From Rapana venosa (Eukaryota; Mollusca; Gastropoda; Neogastropoda; Muricidae): a stretch of 64,000 nucleotides of DNA. Both the position numbers and the translations under genes were made by a program. The stretch covers positions 31,148,893 to 31,212,892 of the forward strand of contig CM054140.1 in assembly GCA_028751875.1 (NCBI GenBank), in the 5' to 3' direction. Positions 1-11,779 of this stretch are shown here, piece after piece. Each line of letters starts with the position of its first letter. The first letter of the stretch is position 1. Below the pieces are notes generated by a model. It did no database searches and was not told the origin of the DNA. It was given only the letters and a program-made list of their open reading frames with translations.

Positions 1-575
1 AACAGATCTGTACAAAACTGATAATGCAAAAAGTTTGTGAGTCATCTAAGTTGCTCAAATATCTCCACAGCACGAAGATTGAATAGTTTGTTTTATAGGA
101 ATAAACTTAATGCATTTGTAACCAAATTCAGTAGACACAGTAAATGTCCCGTGTGGTGGAATATTCTAATACTCATATAATATTTGAAGTAAGAATAACA
201 AAAGCTTTTTTAACCCAAATTTTCTGAAAAATCCCTTTGAAGGCATATTCAATAACTTGAATTTGGCATTTGATATTGCAAAAGGTCTCTGGCAGAGTCC
301 TATAGGACATTTGTTATAGTTTCATTAACGTTAATCACTTTTTATGTTTTTGTTTCGGTTTTTAATTTTTTTATTATTTTATATTGTATCTTTTGCTTTG
401 TGCGGTTTCTTTTCATGATTAGACTACTTTTCCCCCTTCGCTTTTTTCAGTAAAGCCTCCACCACCACCTCAATACTCATACACCCCTTGTATATATGTG
501 GGGTTTTTTTTTTCTCGTCTAATATCACTGAGAGTGACCAGACGTAAAATCGAAGACAACAACAACAACAACACA
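1..575 (+). mobile_element. I/Nimb-like LINE, 3' end (5' truncated by window)
   Basis: The decayed reading LNAFVTKFS followed by a stretch ending near the gly-leu-leu/gly-his motif at about 300 matches the C-terminus of the antisense LINE at 60.65-62.9 kb. The 3' UTR after it ends cgtctaatatcactgag and then CAA repeats. The same UTR is seen at 5155-5600, so both are copies of one family. Confidence 0.7.
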
Positions 576-680
576 CACACACACACAACGGAAACAGATC
601 GGCATATCACTTGTATCAAATTTACCACACTACTGAATGGGATCAGATTCTGTTATTTTTCTTCTCACCAGTCAAGTTTT

Positions 681-682
<2 letters not shown>

Positions 683-716
<34 letters not shown>
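683..716 (+). repeat. (GA)n microsatellite
   Basis: About 17 perfect GA units directly before a unique stretch. There is no coding evidence in the overlapping open frame. Confidence 0.95.
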
Positions 717-719
<3 letters not shown>

Positions 720-938
720 CCGGGAATAAAAGCTAGTCTTGATCTAGTCCAGGGTGTTAGTTTTGCTAGTCCCCCCAAAAAAAGAAAAGAAAAAAAAAGC
801 CAGCTTTACACTTCCTGCCCCTACTACACATAAATTGCATTGCAGACGAGACACGTTTGAAAGACGAAAATAACTGGCCATTTGATAGTAACTATCGACA
901 GCTATATCATGTGTACCATGATGACATTGCACAACAGC

Positions 939-942
<4 letters not shown>

Positions 943-989
<47 letters not shown>

Positions 990-1059
990 GCCCCCCCACC
1001 CCCCTCTCTCTCTCTCCCGCTCTCATTTTTAGGTCTTTTCACAGATGTGACATGGGACT

Positions 1060-1100
<41 letters not shown>

Positions 1101-1151
1101 GTGTGTATGTATGTATGTATGTATGTATGTATATATATATATATATATATA

Positions 1152-1207
<56 letters not shown>

Positions 1208-1306
1208 GGGAGACAGAGTTGTGTGTTAGAGAGTATGGTGTGTGTGTGTGTGATTAATGGGCTTGGGAAAATGCTCTCTGTACCCCCCCCCCCCCCCCCC
1301 CCCCCC
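943..1306. repeat. Compound microsatellite: CT, TATC, TG, GA, TATG, AT, GA, and a 24-bp C run
   Basis: A chain of simple repeats: CT at 943-975, TG at 1061-1082, GA at 1083-1098, TATG at 1106-1130, AT to 1151, GA to 1204, and a C homopolymer at 1283-1306. Open frames here are repeat artefacts. Confidence 0.95.
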
Positions 1307-1609
1307 TCTCTCTCTCTTTCACTTCTATGCCTCTGTGCATTTCCAAAGTTAAAAACATTTTCAGTTTTCTTAGTCTTTTTTCTTCCAGAGTGGCATTCCT
1401 TTCAAAATGGCGTTAACTCTCATTGCAGAACTTGGGTGTGCTGCTCTTGCTCCTCTTTCAGCTTTGCCCTGCACACCAGTTGTGTGGAAGTCTTTACCTA
1501 ACACCTTTGAAAATCTGTTGGCCATGAACTTGTTTTCTGAATTGAATGTGGTGTTGTTTTGGGCTGCCTCATCTTCAGTGACCCTCCTGCCCTGCTGTTC
1601 CCACGCCGC

Positions 1610-2460
1610 TCATCTCAATCTCCCCGCCACAGCCACAGCCACACCCAGATTCCTTATGTCGCATCCTCAGGGTCAGAAATCCACAGGGGTCCCATTATTC
1701 AGGTTGCAGCAGGCCCCAGCTAGAGGGGCCCTGCACTGCTGCTGGCTCACTTTGATGGTGTTCAGAAGTGCTTTCTCTGTGATTTCTCTGATACTAACTG
1801 CTAATCAAGCCCCCAACTGACATCAGTGACAGCTTGGTGGTGGAGCCAGACTGAGTGCTCCAGACACCCTCCTGGGCTGGTGACCACCACAACGTCCCTC
1901 CAGTGACCTTCTCCTGTGACTCGCCAACCCCAACCCCTAAGGCTTTGAGTCTGACACAATTTCACCACTGGCACAGAAATGCATAGAAAACTGAAATTGA
2001 GGTCACCACGAGATCAGGGCAACAGGGGCCATGGAATTGGAGACTTTTAAAAAAATTTGTTTTTTGTTTTTTGCATGATGATCATTGGTGATGAGGGTGA
2101 TGCAATAATGCTTGTATGGAAGTGCATGTGCTTTGAGACTGACTACTGGACAGGGATGAACTCTGCACGTCTTATCATGATATATATCCCTATGTCAAAA
2201 CCAGGCCTGAGAGATACAGACACTTGAAGCGTTAATCAAGTCATTTGAGCAACTCTCTCAAACTAGCATGTGTAAAGTGAATGAAGCTTGATTGTGTGGT
2301 CCCTATCTTACCAATAAGCCCATCGCAAACTGACCTTAAGCCTTTTACTTAGGTAGGAGCCGGTCAGAGTTTAAAAAATAAAATCCCTATGATTCTTATG
2401 GGACTGGAACCTGCAGCTTTCCAGCCTGTAACCCAAGGTGCTGACCACTGTGCCATGGCA
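1610..2460 (-). mobile_element. SINE family E, tRNA-headed, copy 1
   Basis: Closely related along about 800 bp to 9395-10160. Read on the - strand it begins with a tRNA-like head (ggcacagtggtcagcacctt and a degenerate B box ggttccagtccc), then a long body. It is called a SINE because of the head and dispersal, and its 3' structure is not resolved. Confidence 0.6.
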
Positions 2461-2741
2461 TTCGATGTGTTGTCCAAATGTTATCCAAGAACAGAACAGG
2501 TGTTCTTGACCCCCCATGTCTCATGTTGACAGTCCACCTGCAAACTCCTGTTCTAGAACAATAAACTGTATGCACATGTATACACTCCGTAATCTTTAAA
2601 ATATGAATTTATTAGACCTGTTGACGAGTGTTGTTGCTGTCTGTGTGAACTTTGTTGCTGCATGTCACCATGATTAATGAGTGAAAAGTGCCTGCATGCA
2701 AATAGCCAGTGAAAGAGCACAAAACCTGCAGTGAAGTAAAG

Positions 2742-2944
2742 TTTGTGTGTGTGTGTGTGTGTGTGCGCGTGCTATGTAATAGTTCACAAGAGTTGCAAAT
2801 GTGTGCTGTGCAATCTCTGTCTCTCTCTCTCTGTCTCTCTCTCTTTCTGCCTCTCTCTCTCTCTCTGTTTGTCTGTCTCTCTCTCTGTCTGTTTCTCTCT
2901 CTCTCTCGCACGTGCACACACATACACACACACACACACACACA
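2742..2944. repeat. Compound TG / CT / CA microsatellite
   Basis: TG at 2742-2765, CT-rich from about 2815 to 2907, CA from 2908 to 2944. All overlapping open frames are simple-repeat shadows. Confidence 0.95.
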
Positions 2945-3007
2945 AAATATGTGTGATGGATATGGATGTGTGTATGAGTATGTTGGAGGAGGGGAGCATG
3001 TGTGTTA

Positions 3008-3113
<106 letters not shown>

Positions 3114-3625
3114 ATTTTTTCATATTTAATAATTATGCTATATTTGCCAGGCAGGAGGAAGGGCAGGGGAAGGGAGTGCTGTGTGCATGCATGCTTTGTG
3201 TGTGTGTATGCATGCGTGTGTGTGTGTGTCTGTGTGTTTTGAGAGAGGTATGGGTGGTTGGTTGGGAGAAGGGGGAGGGGGCGGCATGTAATGACTGATA
3301 TATATAATATGGAAATACTTAGATCTATATTATTTAACATTTTTTTAATCAGAATTTTTTCTCTCTTTTTTTCCCCCCTCTTCCTTGGCTGAAGCTTCAG
3401 TGTTCACCAGTGGTGGGTGGTGGGTGGTGGTGGTTGTTCCTTGTGTGACGACTGCTTTAGCCCTCCATGGAGTCAGCCACAATCTGACTTCAGGGAACAT
3501 CCAGGCTCAAATTTGTTGATGCTTATAATTATTGTGTGACTGTTTCAAATGAATTTCATTGTGCACAACAATGTATTAGGCGGTGTTGCTTAGCAGAAAG
3601 TTGTGTACCCCATGCCCAACCCTCT

Positions 3626-3930
3626 GCTTTTCATCATCATCATTATCATTATCGTCATCATCATTATCGTTATATCATCATCATTATTGTCATCATCATT
3701 ATCGTTATATCATTATCATTATCGTCATCATCATTATTGTCATCATCATTATCATCATCATCATTATCGTTATATCATTATCATTATTGCCATCATCATT
3801 ATTGTCATCATCATTATCATATCATCATCATTATCATCATCATTGTTGTGTTGTTGTTGTTATCATCACTATCATTATTGTTGTTACACGTTATCATCAT
3901 CATTTTCATCATCACCACCACCATCACCAT
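3626..3930 (+). repeat. ATC/ATT trinucleotide-rich array
   Basis: Imperfect (TCATCATTATCG)-like repeats over about 300 bp in the intron before DPF-SAM exon 1. They translate as His/Ile/Ser runs in all frames and are not coding. Confidence 0.9.
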
Positions 3931-4033
3931 AGCAGCTTGGAAGGCATCATATCCATTTCATCTTGACATTTCCCATCCTAAAGTCTACACACACTACAAA
4001 CTCCTTGTTTGGTTTGTTGTTGTCTGTCTGCAG

Positions 4034-4199
4034 AAGCTGCTGAAGCGGGCAGAGTCATGGGAGGCGGCGGGAGGGGCGGAGCCCAGTCGCGGGCTGATCC
4101 AGGCTGAGCAGCTGTGTGACTACTGCCAGCAGTCCCCGCTGTGCAACCGCAAAGGCCTCTACGAGGCTCTGCTCGTCTGCAAAGACTGCACCGCCAAAG
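4034..4199 (+). CDS. DPF-SAM gene, in-window exon 1 (PHD1, first half)
   Basis: The acceptor is ctgtctgcag and the donor is GCCAAAG|gtaggc. The 166 nt are 55 codons plus one base (phase 1). It encodes a charged leader [12 protein letters not shown], then LCDYCQQSP and [10 protein letters not shown], the first two zinc-ligand pairs of PHD1. Local GC is well above the flanks. A TGTC/CTGT microsatellite starts just after the donor. It is probably not the first coding exon, because an acceptor precedes it and no Met start fits. Confidence 0.92.
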
Positions 4200-4654
4200 G
4201 TAGGCCTGCCTGTCTGTCTGTCTGCCTGTCTGTCTGTCTGTCTCTCTGTCTGTCTGTCTATCTGTCTATCTGTAGGCAAGGAGAGGAGTGAGTGAGGGAG
4301 GGTATGGACGAGGGAGGTTGGAGATTAGGGGGGTGGGGAGGAGGGGATGGAAGGGGGATTGGAGGATGGTGAGTTGTCCTTAAAAAATGTTTGCCTTGGC
4401 CTTAGGTGTGTCTGTGAGTGAAGAGTCAGGTGTATAATGTGACATTGGTGAAGGGTTATGAAGTAGGTGATGCACAGCACTGCTGCAGTGTGATGATAAG
4501 AAGGGAAGTGGTGCCGGAGTCTTGTCAGCAGCAGTTTAGGATGAATCAATGTACAAGTGGAAAGGAAAAAACAGGTCACGTGCTACACATATGCCAAAAT
4601 GTCACCTTTGGTGAAAACCCACACACAGGCACACACACATGCATGCACGCACGT

Positions 4655-4695
<41 letters not shown>

Positions 4696-7600
4696 TACAC
4701 ACACACAGAAGGAGGATGGGATAGCCTGGTGGTTAGAGAGATGTATTCGTGATCTGCTGACCTTGCTTCGAATCTCGTTCAAGAGGATTTTTCCTCTGGA
4801 GTTAACATCTGTGCCAACTCCACTCTCCCCAAAAGTCCTTCAGATGAGACTATAAACCAAGGTCCCATGTGCGAACACACACAGAACATCTTGCGCATAC
4901 GTTAAAACCTGTTCCGCTTTTTGGAAGAGTAGGCTATTGTGCGCCAGTGAGAATGGATGACAAAATTTGCAAAAAACCTGCATACACACAGGGGCTGGAT
5001 GTAAAAAAAGTACATGAGTGCTTATTCCAATATCCTTGAAATAAAGAATGAATAAATAAACAAATCTCAGAGTCTCTTTTTCTCAGGTATCAGGTATGCA
5101 CATGCAGGCACACAGGTAGGCATGTATGTGCACACACTCCTCCGGTACTTTATACTTTTTGCTTTATTTTATAGAATGAAACTAAATGCATTGATAACCA
5201 AATTCAGCAAAAATGGTAAATGTTTATGTGGTGAGAATATCACCAATACTCATACTTTTTGACTGCCAGAGTGTAAAATCTTTCATGCCCCATTTTTCTG
5301 AAAATTCCCTTACCAGCATATTCAATAATTTAAAACTGGCATTTGAAATTGTGAAAGGTGTTTATTGCAGTCCCTTAGGACATTTGTTATAGTTGCATTA
5401 ACGTTAATGACTTGTTTTTATGTTTTTATAATTCCTGTTGCATTGCCAAGTTTCTTTATGTGATTTTTTTGTAAAAGCATGGGTTTTTTGTTGTTGGTTT
5501 TTTTGGATAAGATATCCACCCCTCCATTTGTTTCCCCTCGTTTAATATCACTAGAAGTGAACAGACGTAAAATTGAAGTCAACAACAACTCCTCCGGTAC
5601 CCCCACTGTCCACTCCCCATCTTTCTGCTACACACACACACACACCACACACACACACCACACACACACACCACACACACACCAACCAACCACACACACA
5701 CACACACATACAGACACACACACACACACACACACACACATGCACACGCACTCTCTCTCTCCCTCTCATATACATATGTATACGTCGTTTTGCAAAACAA
5801 CAGCTGTGGTATTGTGGAGACTGGATTGGTACTTGGTTAGGGGGTTGAGACTCAATCCCCTGAGAACTGTCATTGATCATCCTTAGGTAGATTTGAGGGT
5901 GGTGGGGGGTGTGGTATGTGTGTGTGCAGTTGGGTGTGCGCTTGCACGCGAGCACACATGGTTACTGATTGAAAAGTTACTTGGAATCATAGGGGTACAC
6001 CTGTATATAATTATCATTTCATGACCGCCATTGCAAGCACATACATGTGCATTTTCTTGAATTTTTCAGCCACATAGCCCAGTTGATTCCAGTACAAAAA
6101 ATTGGCATGCTTTTTAAAACATTTTATTTTGGTCTACCATTCTTGGTAATTTGTTGTTTTTTTTTCTTCCTGGAAAAAAGATGTGTAGATGCTGCCATAC
6201 CTAGTAATGTGAAATGATATGATGGAGGGGTTATTTGAAATGCTGGGGAGAAAATCCTCCATTTTGTTGTTGTTTTTGTTGTTGTTGTTGAAAGAAGTAT
6301 GGTCCTATACACTTCTGATCTTTATCCACAGCTCATCCATCATGTATGGACTACTCGGAGGAACTGAGCTTCAGGGCCCGCAAAGGCTTATGGCAGTGCA
6401 TCGACTGCAAAACCTGCTGTATTTGCCAGGATGCAGGTGACCCGGTGAGTGTTGAGTGCAACTTACAACAAACCCTCTCCTTCACTGTTTGGTGGTCCGC
6501 TTCAACACTTTTTAAAAAAAAACTCCCCATCTTTTTTTTCTCTTTCTCTCCTTCGCTTTTTGAGTTTTCTCTTCTATCTCCATGTTTTCAGAGGCAATCA
6601 ACTGCTTTCAGTCTGTCTAGCGAAACGAAGAATGCAAATTAGCCCGAGTAGACAGCTTTGGTGTTGTTTCTTTTTCTTACCGCAGACTTGAGTGTTTTGT
6701 GCTTCTGCGACAAAACATTTGGCTTGTTTGGTTCAGCGAGTCGCATCCTGGTGATGTAACGTGGTCAGCAAGATCTGTCTTAGAGTCTTGTGTTGCATTA
6801 GAATGGCTGTCATTGGGAAAAAAAACACCCCGGTTTTATTGTGTTCTTCTATAGCTGTGTGTGGTGGTTTTGCAAATTCAGTTTGACACCAAACTCTTCA
6901 TGAGTCTTGATGTGTCTTTGAGGTGTGGACACAGCTGTTAAATTTTTTGTTGTTTGTTTGTTGTTGTTTCTCAGCTAGAGCTTTGAGGTTCCTCTGTGGT
7001 GACATTTCAAAAATGCGACTGTTTTTTGCTCTCCATGAAGGTAGCTGCATTCCTAGATGGATGCTGGGTATGTGTGTGCTTTGGTAACCCACCGAACCCT
7101 GACATGAATGACAGGATCTTTAACGTGCATATTTGATCTTCTGCTTGTGTATGTACACGAAAGGAATTGAGGCACTGGCAGGTTTGCACCTCAAGTTGAC
7201 CTGGGAGATTGTAAAAATCCCCACCCTTAATTCACCAGACGCTGCTGAGATTTCAAGCCCCTAACTTCATGGACCCATGGGATTGGAGTCGAGTGGTCTT
7301 AACCGCTGGCTGTTGTGTCTGAACATAGTGTGCTTTGTGGATGAACCATTCGAGCACATTCTTCCTTCCATCTCTTTTTGCTTTGGTCGGGGGGAGTAAT
7401 TTTTTGTGTGTGAAAAAATGTTTTAAGAATTTTTTGGTTTACATGTTTATTTTTCCCTATGAGTTTGGATGTGCCATTGATATTTTGTTTTCTCTTTGGT
7501 TGTTGCTTTGCTGATAAATACAGGAGGAGCCTTTAAAAAAAGATCAGATGCATAGAAAATGTCTGCTAAGTGTTCTAGTTATGGTTTGTTTTTTCTAAAG

Positions 7601-9207
7601 TTGACCTGCAAAATTAGAACCTGTTTACTTCAACGATGTTTTTTTGTGTGTTCTCTTTAGATTGCACATAGCAGCTTGCTTCCTGAATTCAGATTTTGTT
7701 GGGGTTTTTTTGTTTGTTCAAAATCACCATCTTTCTTTGTGTCTCGGCGTACTATGTTGAATTTACTCCTATGATGAAAGCGTTAAGCATTTTTTGTTGT
7801 TGGTCAGTGCACTGTATGCTTTTTAAATTTTGTCATCTGCAATATATGCTCTCTCTCTTTGTTGTGTTGTTGTGTTGTGGTTGTTGGTGCACTGTGCTGT
7901 GCTGTGCTGCATGCTGTCTGTCAGTGCTGGAAGCTGCTTTGGGTTGTTGTTGCCTGTTTACTGACTGTGTATGACACTTGGAGTTTGATGAACAGGACCT
8001 GATGCTGTTCTGCGATGGCTGCGACAAAGGCTACCACATGAACTGCCACATGCCACAGGTCACCGAAAAACCCTCCGGTAAGCTCAGTATACTTTCTTGG
8101 GGTTGTTGTTGTTGTTGGGTTTTTTTTGTTGTTGTTTTTTTTTTGGGGGGGGGATGTAAAATAGCATTTTAAGAATTGATTGTTAATGGAGATTAAAAAA
8201 AGTTGCTGAAGGTTTTTGTTGGGATTTTTTTTTCATTTTCCCATTTTTATGGTTTGACTTTTTGAAAAATCATGAAAAATGTGTTGTTTTTCTTGTTTTG
8301 GTTTTTTGTTTGTTTGTTTGTTGCATGTTACATTCACAGAATGGAAAGGGGTTTGATAGGATAGGAATACACTTAGTAAAGTCATGATTCATTTTTTAAC
8401 TTACTTAAAAAAAAAAAAGTGTTTTGCTCTTTTGTTGTTGTGCCAAGCAGTTTACAGTTTTGTCAGCATATGATATGAATTATATATAACCATCAAAGTG
8501 ACATTTAGCAAGCATCCTTGTTATCTATATATCTATATAAGCATCAAAGCATATTATTTGAAAATGAATTTCTTTTATGTACTGACCAAAAATAACACAT
8601 AGGTGTAGCCTCACCACCATACATCTACAAGAACTGCTTTCTGTGATGCAATGAACTATTGATTTTTTAAATTGCTTATTTGATTTAAAGTGTGCTGACA
8701 ATGGTTTTTGATTTATAAAAAAATGATTTTTTGAATGAATGGCTTACCCCTGTGGGGATGCCGGGGACCTGTCATTATCAATAGCATCCCCACCTTCTGG
8801 AAAATCTGTGCTACGAATTCCCTCTTTTCTATCCCTCTCTTTGTTTCTGCCTTGTTCCTTTTCTTCCTGTCACCTCCTTCTTGTTATATTTTCTGCCTTT
8901 TTGGTCCATTCTCCTGCCTTTTTTTTGCAGATAGACTTATAAAATGACATTTCTCTCCTGTGTCGAAGTCAGATGCTCTGGGCCTGACTTGTCAGGCACT
9001 AAACGGCACTGCAACGCATTTTCACACATACAACAAGACAACAGCAGTAGCTGAGTGTTGAACGAGGAAGAAGTGTGATGACATGCTCGTTGGTTCCAGG
9101 CAAGTGGGTGTGTGAGGAGTGCACCAGCGATGGGGTGGTGGCAGAGGAGCTGGAGAGGAAGGAGAGGGAGCGACAGATGGAGAGGGAGCGAGAGAAGGAG
9201 CTGGAGG

Positions 9208-9238
<31 letters not shown>

Positions 9239-11365
9239 GCAGCAGCAACAGTCTGATTCCCCCAGCCTCATGCCCGTGTCCCCGGCCAACATCAAACAGG
9301 GTAGGCCTCTTCTCTCCACTACTCTTTTTTTCTCCCTACCTCAGCTTCTGTGACGTTTCTCTCCCTGCTGTTTCTACGTCACTCTTTTTCATCTTCGCGC
9401 CACAGCCATACCCAGGTTCGTTTTTTTGCATCTTCAGGGTCGGAAGTCCATGGGGAGCTCATCAATATTAGGCCACTGTGAGGCTACCAGCCAGAGGGGC
9501 CGTGCACTGCTGCTGGGTCACTTTGGTGGTCAGTGGTGCCTCTTCTGAGCTAACATAGTCAGGACACCACCTACTAAGCCCCCTACTAACGACAGTATTA
9601 GCTCAGTCGTGGAGCCAGACTGAGTGAGATGCCCACCTGAGGTGGCGACCACCACAATATCCCCCGCGAACCTCCAACCCCAAAAGCTTTGACACAAATT
9701 CACCACAGGCACAGTAGTGTATGGGGAAACCGAATTTGAGGTTACTATGAGACCAGAGCAACTGGGACCACCGGATTAGAGACAATCTTTTATTGCATGA
9801 TGATTGATGATAATGAAGATGATATAATGATTCTGCTATAGAAGTGCATGTGCTTTGAGACTACTTGACAGGGTTGTACTCTACGCTTTCTGTCATAATA
9901 TATTCTGGCATCAACCAGGCCCTAGAGATACAGACACCTGCAGTGTTGGTCAGGTAATTTGAGCAACACTCTCAAACTCGCATCCTTAAAATGGATGAAG
10001 CTCGACTGTGTGGCTCCAGTCTTCCCACTGAGCCCACAGCACCCTCACTCTCGGTAGGAGCCGGCCGGAGTCCAAAAAATCCCTGTGACTTATGGGATTC
10101 AAACCAACCTTCCAGTTGGTAACCCAAGGCGCTAACCACTGTGCCAGGGCAGCTGGTCTCTCTCCACTTCTTTGTAAATTATTTTCATTGCATCCCTGAA
10201 CTAAGTCCAAATGCGACAACTTTAGTGGTGGATAGAAACGGGGGCATGTGCAAAACCTCGCTGTTGGGAAACCTTGGGGCTCTAGTCGAGGAATGAGGGA
10301 AGAAAATAAATCATGATTATTGGTAAATGTGCTAACTATAGTAGGTTGTTGGGTTTTTTTGTTTCTCCTGTTCATCTTTCCCATGCTGTGTGTGTGTGTG
10401 TGTGCGTGTGTGTGTGTGTGTAAAAGTCAAATTGTTATTTTCAGATGGTCTATTGAATTAAAGCAATTGTATTTGCTGTTTTCATCAAGCCATCTTGTAA
10501 ATGTGTGTGCCTGTCTGTCTGTCTCTCTCATATATTCCTCTTACAATTCCTGGTACACATCCACCATCAGTTTTGAAGCTTCATTGTAGGCAGCCACAGT
10601 CAGATGTGCACACGTCTGTAAACAATCATGTTGATGAATAACATTTTGCGAAAACATCGCTCTAATATATCAACTACATGTACACTAAATCGGATGTGTT
10701 GCTATATATGTATTGATTATGGACAGCAGTATGTGTTTATAACACTGACAGACAGCATGGGCTGTGTGCAGAAGCAGGCTCCAGTTTGCCGCTGACACCA
10801 GCTGCATCCCCTTCTGCTGTGGACAACGGGTGAGTGGATCAACAAGGAAGTGGTGTCGGAGTGGTGGATGCGATAGGATTAGAAAGAACCTTTCTCTCTG
10901 TGTGTGTTTGCGTGCATGTGAGTGAGTGTACGTTTTCTTAGTGTGTGTGGACTGCTTTCTTGATGCCTGTGTTCTTGATCTTACCTGGCACGCGCACATG
11001 TGTGAGTGTGATTTTTATTTATCTTTTGTTTTATTATTTTATTTCGAGGATACTGGAATAAGCACTTGAGTGCTTTTTTTTTTATACATCCAGTCCCTGT
11101 ATGTATGCGGTTTTTGTAAATTTATCATCTGTTCCCACCAGCATGCAATGGCCCACTCTTCCGAAAGCGGAACAGGTTTTAATGTGTGGCACAGGATGTT
11201 CGTGCATTACCAAACGAGCCTCGGTTTATAATTTCATCCAAAGGGCTTTTGGGGGGAGTGGAGTCAGCCCTCCAGGGGAATGTAACCCCTTGAACTGGAT
11301 TCAAACCCAGGTCAGCAGATGACGAGTGCAATGTGCAACGCTCTAACCAGCCAGGCTATCCCATC

Positions 11366-11402
<37 letters not shown>

Positions 11403-11748
11403 TGATTTTTGCCAACACTCACGTATTCTGGCATTTCACAAGAAGCGGAAAGGAAACCTGAGTGTTCAACTACCGCACATTGCTGAAGTCAGGCTGCAGC
11501 TACCTTCAAGGGGGCCAGAACTGCCGCAGTCACTAAAACCTGGCCGTTAACCGTGAACCTGGGAGCTCTAGCTGAGGAACACACACACACACACACACTT
11601 CCCCATAACACATCTTGGTAAATCTTAGTCTTACTTGTTTGTTGTTGTTTTTTACGGTATGTATGACATTCAGTTTTCAAATATATATATATATATGAAT
11701 ACACATACACACATACATACATACATACATACATACACACATACATAC

Positions 11749-11779
<31 letters not shown>

